From Mesorhizobium sp. M7A.F.Ca.US.008.03.1.1 (lineage in GTDB: Bacteria > Pseudomonadota > Alphaproteobacteria > Rhizobiales > Rhizobiaceae): a stretch of DNA of 64,000 bases. Position numbers and translations under genes: made by a program. This document shows positions 56,245-64,000 of the stretch, in pieces. The first letter of the stretch is position 1. The number at the start of each line of letters is the position of its first letter. Location of the stretch: the NCBI RefSeq assembly GCF_003997495.1, contig NZ_RZRU01000025.1:1-64000 (forward strand). Reading direction: 5' to 3'. The notes beneath the pieces were generated by a model that saw only the letters and a program-made list of their open reading frames with translations, made no database searches and was not told where the DNA came from.

Positions 56245-57555
56245 ATGAAACTTCGCACGCTCACCCTGGGCTTGTTGTCGGCCAGCACGCTTGCGTTCGC
56301 CGCACATGCCGAATCCATCACCATCGCCACCGTCAACAACGGCGATATGGTCCGCATGCAAAAGCTGACCGAGGACTTCACCAAGGCGAACCCCGATATC
56401 CAGCTCAACTGGGTTACGCTCGAAGAGAATGTGCTGCGCGAGCGCGTCACCACCGACATCGCCACCAAGGGCGGCCAGTACGACGTGATGACCATCGGCA
56501 CCTATGAGGTTCCGATCTGGGCCAAGCAGAGCTGGCTGCTGCCGCTCGACAAGCTCGGCGACGACTATGACGCCAAGGACATCATCCCGGCCATCGCCGG
56601 CGGCCTTTCGGTCGACGGCAAGCTCTATGCCGCGCCCTTCTACGGCGAAAGCTCTTTCGTCATGTACCGCAAGGACCTGATGGAAAAGGCCGGGCTGAAG
56701 ATGCCCGACGCGCCGACCTGGGACTTCATCAAGCAGGCCGCCGACAAGATGACCGATCGCGCCAATGGCGTGAACGGCGTGTGCCTGCGCGGCAAGGCCG
56801 GCTGGGGCGAGAACATGGCTTTCCTGACCGCCATGTCGAACTCCTTCGGCGCCCGCTGGTTCGACGAGAACTGGAAGCCGCAGTTCGACCAGCCGGAATG
56901 GAAGAACACGTTGCAGTTCTATGTCGACCTGATGAAGGCCGACGGCCCCGAAGGGGCTTCCTCCAACGGCTTCAACGAAAACCTGGCGCTGTTCCAGCAG
57001 GGCAAATGCGGCATGTGGATCGACGCTACGGTCGCGGCGTCCTTCGTTTCGGATCCGAAGAACTCGACCGTCGCCGACAAGGTCGGCTATGCGCTGGCGC
57101 CCGACAATGGCCTGGGCAAGCGCGGCAACTGGCTGTGGGCCTGGTCGCTGGCCATTCCGGCCGGCACGCAGAAGGCGGATGCCGCCGAGAAGTTCGTCTC
57201 CTGGGCGACCAGCAAGCACTATGCGGAGCTCGTCGCTTCGAAGGAAGGCTGGGCCAACGTTCCTCCGGGCACGCGCTCCTCGCTCTATGCCAATGCCGAG
57301 TACCAGAAGGCGGCTCCGTTCGCCAAGATGACGCTGGACTCCATCAACGCCGCCGACCCGACGCATCCGACGGTCAAGCCGGTGCCCTATGTCGGCGTCC
57401 AGTTCGTCGCCATCCCTGAGTTCCAGGGACTTGGCACCACGGTCGGCCAGCTCTTCTCGGCGGCTCTTGCCGGCCAGTCGAGCGTCGACGATGCCCTGAA
57501 GCAGGCCCAGGACGCTGCCACCGCGGCAATGACCGAGGGCGGATACATCAAGTAA
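56245..57555 (+). CDS. smoE: Polyol ABC transporter, periplasmic binding protein
   Basis: A 436-residue exported solute-binding protein of the family 1 (MalE) type. The signal peptide ends near AFAAHA/ESIT. GGAGG precedes the ATG at 56245. It is first in an operon with two MalF/MalG-type permeases, a MalK-type ATPase, a sorbitol-type SDR and mannitol dehydrogenase, the smoEFGK arrangement for sorbitol and mannitol uptake in rhizobia and Rhodobacter. Confidence 0.93.
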   Translation: MKLRTLTLGLLSASTLAFAAHAESITIATVNNGDMVRMQKLTEDFTKANPDIQLNWVTLEENVLRERVTTDIATKGGQYDVMTIGTYEVPIWAKQSWLLPLDKLGDDYDAKDIIPAIAGGLSVDGKLYAAPFYGESSFVMYRKDLMEKAGLKMPDAPTWDFIKQAADKMTDRANGVNGVCLRGKAGWGENMAFLTAMSNSFGARWFDENWKPQFDQPEWKNTLQFYVDLMKADGPEGASSNGFNENLALFQQGKCGMWIDATVAASFVSDPKNSTVADKVGYALAPDNGLGKRGNWLWAWSLAIPAGTQKADAAEKFVSWATSKHYAELVASKEGWANVPPGTRSSLYANAEYQKAAPFAKMTLDSINAADPTHPTVKPVPYVGVQFVAIPEFQGLGTTVGQLFSAALAGQSSVDDALKQAQDAATAAMTEGGYIK

Positions 57556-57600
57556 GGCTCCTCCCGGTGCCGAATGCCGGTCGCCTCCTTGACCGGCAAC

Positions 57601-57629
57601 GGCCGCCCGAGTTCCCAGTTCGGGCGGCC
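57601..57629 (+). repeat. Hairpin between smoE and smoF
   Basis: GGCCGCCCGA (57601-57610) and TCGGGCGGCC (57620-57629) pair perfectly with a 9-nt loop. A CTTT-containing tail follows, so it may terminate part of the transcription and keep binding-protein levels high. Confidence 0.6.
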
Positions 57630-57679
57630 GCCTTTAACGCCTTTTGAAAATTCCGTCTGACCAGTGAAGGGTGACCGTC

Positions 57680-58552
57680 ATGGCTACTCAGCAGACCCGT
57701 TCGCTTGCCCGTTTCATGATGGCGCCATCCGTGGTGCTGCTGTTCGTCTGGATGATTGTGCCGCTGGTCATCACCATCTGGTTCTCCTTCCAGCAATACA
57801 ATCCGCTCAATCCGATCCGCGACGGCTTCGTCGGCTTCTCGAACTACGCGCTGTTCTATTCCAACCCGGCCTTCCTGCAATCGATCCTCAACACGCTCAC
57901 TTTGGTGGTCAGCGTGCTCCTGATCACGGTGATCGGCGGCATCCTTTTGGCGCTGCTGATCGACCAGCCGATGTGGGGCCAGGGCATCGTGCGCATCCTC
58001 GTCATCTCACCGTTCTTCGTCATGCCGCCGGTGGCCGCATTGGTCTGGAAGAACATGATCATGCACCCGCAATACGGGGTGTTCGCCGATATAGCCCGCT
58101 TCTTCGGGGCCCAGCCGATCGACTGGTTCGGGCAACATCCGATGCTGGCGATCATCATCATCGTCGCCTGGCAGTGGCTGCCCTTCGCGACGCTCATCCT
58201 CTTGACCGCGTTGCAGTCGCTCGACGGTGAGCAGAAGGAAGCCGCCGAGATGGACGGCGCCGGCTTCATCAGCCGCTTCATCTATCTGACGCTGCCGCAC
58301 ATGTCGCGCGCCATCACGGTCGTCATCCTGATCCAGACGATCTTCCTCCTCTCCGTCTATGCCGAGATCCTCGTCACCACCAATGGCGGGCCGGGATACG
58401 CCTCCACCAACCTGCCCTTCCTCGTCTACCAGAAGGCGTTGCTGGAGTTCAAAATCGGCCAGGCATCCGCTGGCGGTGTGATCGCCGTCATTCTCGCCAA
58501 CATCGTTGCCTTCTTCGCCATGCGCGCCGTCGGCAAGAACCTGGACAAGTAA
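57680..58552 (+). CDS. smoF: Polyol ABC transporter permease 1
   Basis: A 290-residue MalF-type permease with about six membrane helices. The EAA loop is EAAEMDGAGFISRFIYLTLP. ATG at 57680 is preceded by GAAGGG; a GTG at 57671 is an alternative. It forms the channel with the following permease. Confidence 0.92.
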   Translation: MATQQTRSLARFMMAPSVVLLFVWMIVPLVITIWFSFQQYNPLNPIRDGFVGFSNYALFYSNPAFLQSILNTLTLVVSVLLITVIGGILLALLIDQPMWGQGIVRILVISPFFVMPPVAALVWKNMIMHPQYGVFADIARFFGAQPIDWFGQHPMLAIIIIVAWQWLPFATLILLTALQSLDGEQKEAAEMDGAGFISRFIYLTLPHMSRAITVVILIQTIFLLSVYAEILVTTNGGPGYASTNLPFLVYQKALLEFKIGQASAGGVIAVILANIVAFFAMRAVGKNLDK

Positions 58553-58563
58553 GGGAGGATACG

Positions 58564-59388
58564 ATGGCACGCTCAGTCACCACCCAGCACAAGACGATCG
58601 CGACAGTTGCCGCCTGGATCGTCGCCCTGCTGATCTTCTTCCCGATCCTCTACACGATCATCACCTCGTTCAAGTCGGAGCAGGAAGCCATCCAGGGCTT
58701 CAGCATCATCCCGTCGGGAACGTTCGAGAGCTATGCCGAAGTTCAGGCGCAAAGCGGCTACTTCAAGTTCTTCTTCAACTCGGTGCTGCTCTCGGTCGGC
58801 TCGACCATCCTGGCCCTGCTGGTCGCCATACCGGCGGCATGGTCGATGGCCTTCTCGCCGACCAAGCGGACCAAGGACATCTTGATGTGGATGCTGTCCA
58901 CCAAGATGATGCCCGCGGTCGCGGTGCTGTTCCCGATCTACCTGATCTTCCGGGACACAGGACTGCTCGACAGCCGCATAGGCCTGATGATCATGCTGAT
59001 GCTGATCAACCTGCCGATCGTGGTGTGGATGCTCTACACCTATTTCCGCGAAATACCGGGCGAGATCCTGGAAGCGGCGCGCATGGACGGCGCATCGCTG
59101 TGGAACGAGATCGTCTATGTGCTCACACCCATGGCGGTGCCGGGCATCGCCTCGACAATGCTGCTCAACATCATCCTGGCCTGGAACGAGGCGTTCTGGA
59201 CGATCCGGCTGACGACGACGGAAGCCGCACCCCTGACCGCCTTCATCAGCTCGTTTTCCAGCCCGCAAGGCCTGTTCTGGGCCAAGCTCTCGGCCGCCTC
59301 GACACTGGCCATCGCGCCGATCCTGATCATGGGCTGGTTCAGCCAGAAGCAGCTGGTGCGCGGCCTGACATTCGGTGCGGTGAAGTAA
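58564..59388 (+). CDS. smoG: Polyol ABC transporter permease 2
   Basis: A 274-residue MalG-type permease with six helices and the EAA loop LEAARMDGASLWNEIVYVLTP. GGGAGG precedes the ATG 11 bp after smoF. Confidence 0.92.
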   Translation: MARSVTTQHKTIATVAAWIVALLIFFPILYTIITSFKSEQEAIQGFSIIPSGTFESYAEVQAQSGYFKFFFNSVLLSVGSTILALLVAIPAAWSMAFSPTKRTKDILMWMLSTKMMPAVAVLFPIYLIFRDTGLLDSRIGLMIMLMLINLPIVVWMLYTYFREIPGEILEAARMDGASLWNEIVYVLTPMAVPGIASTMLLNIILAWNEAFWTIRLTTTEAAPLTAFISSFSSPQGLFWAKLSAASTLAIAPILIMGWFSQKQLVRGLTFGAVK

Positions 59389-59437
59389 CGGAATTGCCCG
59401 AAGCAATCGGCAGAAATAACCCCTCGGGGAGGAAACC

Positions 59438-60436
59438 ATGGGAAACATCACGCTCAAGAACGTCTCCAAATCCTTCGGAGCAACGTCCATCATCCCCGGC
59501 CTTGACCTGGTGATCGAGAATGGCGAGTTCGTCGTCTTCGTCGGGCCGTCCGGTTGCGGCAAGTCAACGCTGCTGCGCCTGATCGCCGGGCTCGAGGACA
59601 CCAGCGGCGGCTCCATCAACATCGACGGCCGCGACGTCACCGGCGAGGCACCGGCCAAGCGCAAGCTGGCCATGGTGTTCCAGTCCTACGCGCTCTATCC
59701 GCACATGACGGTGGCCAAGAACATCGGCTTCCCGCTGAAGATGGCCGGCGAGGACAAGGCGACCATCGACAGGAAGGTGGGAGACGCGGCGCGCGTGCTC
59801 AACCTGACCAACTATCTCGAACGCCGGCCCGGCCAGCTTTCCGGCGGCCAGCGCCAGCGCGTCGCCATCGGCCGCGCCATCGTGCGTCAGCCGACCGCCT
59901 TCCTGTTCGACGAACCGCTGTCCAACCTCGATGCGGCACTGCGCGGGACCATGCGGCTGGAGATCAGCGAGCTGCACCATCAGCTCAAGACCACCATGAT
60001 CTACGTTACCCACGATCAGGTCGAAGCCATGACCATGGCCGACAAGATCGTCGTGCTGAACGCCGGCAACATCGAGCAGGTCGGCTCGCCGATGGAACTC
60101 TACAAGACGCCGAAGAACCTGTTCGTCGCCGGCTTCATCGGCTCGCCGAAGATGAACCTGATAGAAGGCGCACCGGCTGCCAAAAACGGCGCCAAGACCA
60201 TCGGCATCCGTCCGGAGCACCTGGAGATCTCGACCACGGCGGGCGAATGGAAGGCGGTCGTCGGCGTCGCCGAGCATCTCGGCTCCGACACCTTCCTGCA
60301 TGTTCAGGCCGATGGCGTCGGTCCGCTGACGGTGCGCGCCGACGGCGAACTCGCTGTCCATCATGGCGACACCATCTACCTGACAGCAGACAAGGCCAAG
60401 CTGCATCGCTTCGGCGCCGACGGAAAGGCGATGTGA
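59438..60436 (+). CDS. smoK: Polyol ABC transporter ATP-binding protein
   Basis: A 332-residue MalK-type ATPase with Walker [10 protein letters not shown], signature [16 protein letters not shown], Walker [13 protein letters not shown] and a C-terminal OB-fold/TOBE domain beginning around residue 235. It is 49 bp after smoG. Confidence 0.93.
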   Translation: MGNITLKNVSKSFGATSIIPGLDLVIENGEFVVFVGPSGCGKSTLLRLIAGLEDTSGGSINIDGRDVTGEAPAKRKLAMVFQSYALYPHMTVAKNIGFPLKMAGEDKATIDRKVGDAARVLNLTNYLERRPGQLSGGQRQRVAIGRAIVRQPTAFLFDEPLSNLDAALRGTMRLEISELHHQLKTTMIYVTHDQVEAMTMADKIVVLNAGNIEQVGSPMELYKTPKNLFVAGFIGSPKMNLIEGAPAAKNGAKTIGIRPEHLEISTTAGEWKAVVGVAEHLGSDTFLHVQADGVGPLTVRADGELAVHHGDTIYLTADKAKLHRFGADGKAM

Positions 60437-60438
60437 AC

Positions 60439-61209
60439 ATGCGACTGGCCGGCAAATCCGCGCTGATCACAGGTTCGGCCCGCGGCATCGGCAGAGCTTT
60501 CGCCGAAGCCTATGCCGGCGAAGGCGCTACCGTCGCCATTGCCGACATCAATCTCGAGGCCGCGCAGAAGACCGCCGCCGAGATCGGCGGCAAGGCCTAT
60601 GCGGTCAGGCTCGACGTCACCGACCTCGCCTCGATCGAAGCGGCGGTGAAAGCCGTCGAGACGAAGACCGGTGGCCTCGATATCCTGATCAACAACGCCG
60701 CCCTGTTCGATCTGGCGCCGATCGTCGAGATCACCAAGGCAAGCTACGACAAATTGTTTTCCGTCAATGTCGCCGGCACGCTGTTCATGCTGCAGGCGGC
60801 CGCCCGCTCGATGATCGCGCGGGGCAAGGGCGGCAGGATCATCAACATGGCGAGCCAGGCCGGACGCCGCGGCGAGGCACTGGTCGGCGTCTATTGCGCC
60901 ACCAAGGCAGCCGTCATCTCGCTGACCCAGTCGGCGGGGCTCGACCTGATCAAGCACCGCATCAACGTCAACGCGATTGCCCCTGGCGTCGTCGACGGCG
61001 AGCACTGGGATCACGTCGATTCGCTGTTCGCCAAATATGAAAACCGACCGAAGGGCGAGAAGAAGAAACTGGTCGGCGAGGCGGTGCCGTATGGCCGCAT
61101 GGGCACGGCGCAGGATCTTACCGGCATGGCGGTTTTTCTCGCCAGCGCCGACGCCGAATACATCGTCGCCCAGACCTACAATGTCGATGGCGGCCAGTGG
61201 ATGAGTTGA
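60439..61209 (+). CDS. smoS: Sorbitol (L-iditol 2-) dehydrogenase, SDR family
   Basis: A 256-residue SDR with TGSARGIG at 11-18 and the catalytic Tyr152-x3-Lys156 in YCATK. It closely resembles SmoS, which oxidises sorbitol to fructose and galactitol to tagatose. It begins 2 bp after the smoK stop. Confidence 0.9.
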   Translation: MRLAGKSALITGSARGIGRAFAEAYAGEGATVAIADINLEAAQKTAAEIGGKAYAVRLDVTDLASIEAAVKAVETKTGGLDILINNAALFDLAPIVEITKASYDKLFSVNVAGTLFMLQAAARSMIARGKGGRIINMASQAGRRGEALVGVYCATKAAVISLTQSAGLDLIKHRINVNAIAPGVVDGEHWDHVDSLFAKYENRPKGEKKKLVGEAVPYGRMGTAQDLTGMAVFLASADAEYIVAQTYNVDGGQWMS

Positions 61210-61366
61210 GGGCGGGGGACGGCCTTTGCTCCCCGTACCTCCGCGGGGAGCAGAGGCCGACATCAGAGGCTATATCGACCTCAGGAAGTGCCACCCCTTA
61301 GCCTCTCCGTGTGAAGACGGGGAGAGGGCGTAACGAAGGCCGAAGCCCGGCCAAAGGGTAAAACAG
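61210..61366. repeat. Degenerate palindromic region between smoS and mtlK
   Basis: CTCCCCGTACCTCCGCGGGGAG and a later CCTCTCCGTGTGAAGACGGGGAGAGG-like hairpin recall the CTCCCC palindromes elsewhere in the window. Nothing coding is supported. Confidence 0.45.
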
Positions 61367-62845
61367 ATGACCGTGAAACTCTCGTCCTCAAACCTCTCCA
61401 AGCTGCCCACCGAGGTCGCCGGGCCGAAATATGACCGCGCGACATTGAAGGCCGGCATCGTGCATTTCGGCGTCGGCAATTTCCATCGCTCGCATCAGGC
61501 CGTCTATCTCGACGATCTGTTCAATGCTGGCATCGGCCATGACTGGGCGCTGATCGGCGCCGGCGTGTTCGACGGTGAAAAGATCGGTCGCAGCAAACTG
61601 GAAGAGCAGGATTGGCTGACCACCGTGGTCGAGCAGGATAGCGGCCATATGAGCGCACGCGTCACCGGCGCGATGATCGACTTCCTGATGCCCGGCGATG
61701 CCGTCGGCATCATCGAACGGCTCGCCGATCCGGCGATCAAGATCGTTTCGCTGACCATCACCGAAGGCGGCTATTTCATCGACCCGGCCTCCGGCGTGTT
61801 CAACCCGACCCATCCCGACATCGTTGCCGACGCGCAGGCCGGCGCCACGCCGAAGACGGTGTTCGGCATCATCCTTGCCGGGCTGGTGCGCCGCCTCGAC
61901 GAAGGCACCGTGCCGTTCACCGTCATGTCATGCGACAACATTCCTCACAATGGCCATGTCACCTCCGACGGCGTCATCGGTCTGGCCCGCCTGATCGACG
62001 AGGATCTGGCGAACTGGGTCAGCGAGCATGTCGCCTTTCCGAACGGCATGGTCGATCGCATCACGCCGGCCACATCAGACCGCGAACGCGGCATTCTGGC
62101 CAAGGACTTTGGCCTTGAGGACAACTGGCCGGTGTTTTGCGAGCCGTTCCGGCAGTGGGTGCTAGAGGACCATTTCACCGATGGCCGGCCGCCGCTGGAA
62201 AAGGTCGGCGTGCAGTTCGTCAAAGACGTTGCGCCCTATGAACTGATGAAGATTCGCATCCTCAATGGCGGCCATGCCACCATCGCTTATCCGGCCGGCC
62301 TGATGGACATTCATTTCGTCCATGAGGCGATGGAGGAGCCGCTGGTGAGCGGTTTTCTGGCCAAGCTCGAACGGGAAGAAATCATCCCTACGGTGCCGCC
62401 GGTGCCGGACACGGTCCTGGAAGACTATTACCAGCTCATCGAGAGCCGCTTTTCCAATCCCAAGATCGGCGACACGGTGCGCCGACTCTGCCTCGACGGC
62501 TCCAACCGCCAGCCGAAATTCATCATCCCGACCATCGCCGACCGGCTGAAGGCCGGGAAAGGCGTCGCCGGCCTGGCGCTGGAATCGGCATTGTGGTGCC
62601 GCTACTGCTTCGGCACGACGGACAGCGGCGCCGTCATCGAGCCCAACGACCCTAGCTGGGACCGGTTGCAGGCAACGGCAAAAGCGGCAAAGGATGCGCC
62701 CGCCGCCTGGCTTGCCATGGAGGACATCTATGGCGATGTCGGCCGCGCGACGGCGTTTGTCGAGGCCTTCGCCCATGCGCTCAACGTGCTGTGGGCGAAT
62801 GGCGCGCGCGCCACGCTGACGCGCTACCTCGCCGGCAAGCTCTGA
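61367..62845 (+). CDS. mtlK: Mannitol 2-dehydrogenase
   Basis: A 492-residue polyol-specific long-chain dehydrogenase oxidising mannitol to fructose. The catalytic motif K-I-R-I-L-N-G-G-H is at residues 295-303, giving Lys295, Asn300 and His303 as in characterised bacterial mannitol dehydrogenases. The NAD site FGVGNFHRSHQ is near residue 31. It follows smoS in the polyol operon. Confidence 0.95.
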   Translation: MTVKLSSSNLSKLPTEVAGPKYDRATLKAGIVHFGVGNFHRSHQAVYLDDLFNAGIGHDWALIGAGVFDGEKIGRSKLEEQDWLTTVVEQDSGHMSARVTGAMIDFLMPGDAVGIIERLADPAIKIVSLTITEGGYFIDPASGVFNPTHPDIVADAQAGATPKTVFGIILAGLVRRLDEGTVPFTVMSCDNIPHNGHVTSDGVIGLARLIDEDLANWVSEHVAFPNGMVDRITPATSDRERGILAKDFGLEDNWPVFCEPFRQWVLEDHFTDGRPPLEKVGVQFVKDVAPYELMKIRILNGGHATIAYPAGLMDIHFVHEAMEEPLVSGFLAKLEREEIIPTVPPVPDTVLEDYYQLIESRFSNPKIGDTVRRLCLDGSNRQPKFIIPTIADRLKAGKGVAGLALESALWCRYCFGTTDSGAVIEPNDPSWDRLQATAKAAKDAPAAWLAMEDIYGDVGRATAFVEAFAHALNVLWANGARATLTRYLAGKL

Positions 62846-62860
62846 GAGCCATTCTCCGTC

Positions 62861-63544
62861 ATGACGCCTGAACTGGTCATCTTCGACTGCGATGGCGTGC
62901 TGGTCGACAGCGAGGCGCTCTCCGTCTCGGCGCTGCTCGGCATGGTCAAACTTGCCGGCGGCAGCGTCGGTGAGGATGCCGCCTACGAGCATTTCCTCGG
63001 CAAGAGCATGAAAAGCGTGCGCGAGATCCTCGGCCGCGACTTCGGGCTCGATATCACCGACCTGCACCTGACCGAGATGCGCGTCGAATTGATGCGCAAA
63101 TTCCGTGAGGAGCTGAAGCCGATCGCCGGCGTCAAGGAGATGCTGCCGAGGCTTGGGCTGCCGTTCTGTGTCGCGTCCTCGGGCACGCTCGACCGCATCC
63201 GCTACGCGCTCGACGTCACCGGATTGCTCGGACTGATGGAGCCGCATCTGTTCAGTGCCACCATGGTGGCCAAGGGAAAGCCGGCGCCGGATCTGTTCCT
63301 GCATGCCGCCGCCAGCATGCGGGCCCATCCGCGCAGATGCCTCGTCGTCGAGGACAGCCCGGCCGGCATCGCTGCTGCGCGGGCGGCGGGGATGCGCGTG
63401 CTTGCCTTCACCGGCGGCTCGCATGCCGGCAATCCGACCTTGAAAGCGCGGCTTGCGTCGAGTGAGCCGGACTTTATATTCGCTGACATGCTGCAATTGC
63501 CCGATCTGATTGCAGGCCTGGGAGCGAGAGACAGAGCATCTTGA
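62861..63544 (+). CDS. HAD-family hydrolase of the polyol operon
   Basis: A 227-residue phosphatase with the nucleophile motif DCDGVLVDSE, VASSGT, and GKPAPDLFLHAA with VVEDSPAG. It starts 15 bp after mtlK and its stop overlaps the following kinase start (TTGA), so it is part of the polyol operon. The substrate is probably a sugar or polyol phosphate. Confidence 0.88.
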   Translation: MTPELVIFDCDGVLVDSEALSVSALLGMVKLAGGSVGEDAAYEHFLGKSMKSVREILGRDFGLDITDLHLTEMRVELMRKFREELKPIAGVKEMLPRLGLPFCVASSGTLDRIRYALDVTGLLGLMEPHLFSATMVAKGKPAPDLFLHAAASMRAHPRRCLVVEDSPAGIAAARAAGMRVLAFTGGSHAGNPTLKARLASSEPDFIFADMLQLPDLIAGLGARDRAS

Positions 63545-64000
63545 CGAAACAGTTTGTCTGCGCGGTCGATGTCGGCACCGGGAGCGCTCGCGCGGGCATT
63601 CTCGACATCAGTGGCACCTTGCTCGGCCGCGCCGAGCGGCCGATCGCCATGAACCGGCCGAAGCCCGATCACGCCGAGCATGATTCGTGCGATATCTGGT
63701 CGGCCGTCTGCACCGCCGTGCGCGCTGCCCGCGAAAAAGCCGGCGTCGAGCCTGAGGACATTGTCGGCATCTCCTTCGATGCCACCTGTTCGCTGGTGGT
63801 GCGCGACCGGCAAGGCAGCCAGCTCAGTGTCTCGGTCACCGGCGACAAGCGCTGGGACACCGTCGTCTGGCTCGACCACCGCGCCATCGCCGAGGCCGAC
63901 GAATGCACGGCAAGCGGCCACGCCGTGCTGAATTACATCGGCGGCGTCATGTCGCCGGAAATGGCGACGCCGAAGCTGATGTGGCTGAAACGCAATTTGC
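63541..64000 (+). CDS. FGGY-family carbohydrate kinase, 5' part
   Basis: The first 153 codons of a sugar kinase; it continues past the right edge. The start is TTG at 63541, overlapping the preceding stop. The ATP-site pattern CAVDVGTGSARAGILD and GISFDATCSLVV show the FGGY family, and the GGVMSPEMATPKLMWLKRN region suggests a pentulose (ribulose- or xylulose-type) kinase. A kinase for ketoses made by the polyol dehydrogenases fits its position. Confidence 0.85.
   Translation, partial: MTKQFVCAVDVGTGSARAGILDISGTLLGRAERPIAMNRPKPDHAEHDSCDIWSAVCTAVRAAREKAGVEPEDIVGISFDATCSLVVRDRQGSQLSVSVTGDKRWDTVVWLDHRAIAEADECTASGHAVLNYIGGVMSPEMATPKLMWLKRNL

Overview
The window looks like the chromosome of a rhizobium of the order Hyphomicrobiales, most likely Mesorhizobium or a close relative. 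It is GC-rich throughout and carries an iolR-iolCDEB inositol locus, moc-type genes, a split urease operon, a smo/mtlK polyol operon, NodF/NodE-like proteins and short palindromic intergenic repeats. This placement rests on gene content and protein resemblance; no database search was run.

Positions 1-8.0 kb form a cluster resembling rhizopine (O-methyl-inosamine) catabolism. A Rieske ferredoxin (mocE-like), a diiron membrane oxygenase (mocD-like) and the first codons of a ferredoxin reductase (mocF-like) are divergent from a LacI regulator, an ABC sugar/inositol importer, a MocA/IolG-type dehydrogenase and an SDR. After a DAHP synthase with a convincing aromatic-codon attenuator (8.2-9.5 kb) and a LysE/WYL-regulator pair (9.7-11.2 kb), the inositol pathway follows at 11.2-19.7 kb: Gfo/Idh dehydrogenase, RpiR-type iolR, iolC, iolD, iolE, a small membrane protein and iolB. 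Similar candidate operators occur in the moc transporter promoter and the iol promoters, so the two blocks may be co-regulated.

Positions 19.9-22.4 kb hold a partial phosphonate set (DUF1045, phnM, phnN). Positions 22.4-27.8 kb hold a second ribose-type ABC importer with its own divergent LacI regulator. Positions 27.9-32.4 kb are a compositionally distinct, more AT-rich block: a C5-cytosine methyltransferase, a GHKL ATPase and two unfamiliar proteins, ending near tRNA-Arg(CCG). This is the best candidate for a poorly described system, probably defence or DNA modification.

Positions 33-42.2 kb carry housekeeping and envelope genes: a DUF1003 protein, a D,D-carboxypeptidase lipoprotein, a coiled-coil membrane protein, a mutarotase-like protein, a P-loop kinase, a histone H1-like protein, a GST and a NodE/NodF-like ketosynthase and acyl carrier pair. 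Positions 42.4-52.0 kb are the urease genes ureD-A-(DUF1272)-hupE/ureJ-B-C-E-F-(DUF3995)-G with several unrelated genes interspersed. Positions 52.1-64.0 kb hold a class II aldolase-like protein, HAD phosphatases, a SorC-type regulator, a LysR/DUF1127 divergent pair and the polyol operon smoEFGK-smoS-mtlK, followed by a HAD phosphatase and a truncated FGGY sugar kinase.

Intergenic spaces contain at least two families of palindromic repeats. All three periplasmic binding-protein genes are followed by a strong hairpin before the next transporter gene.
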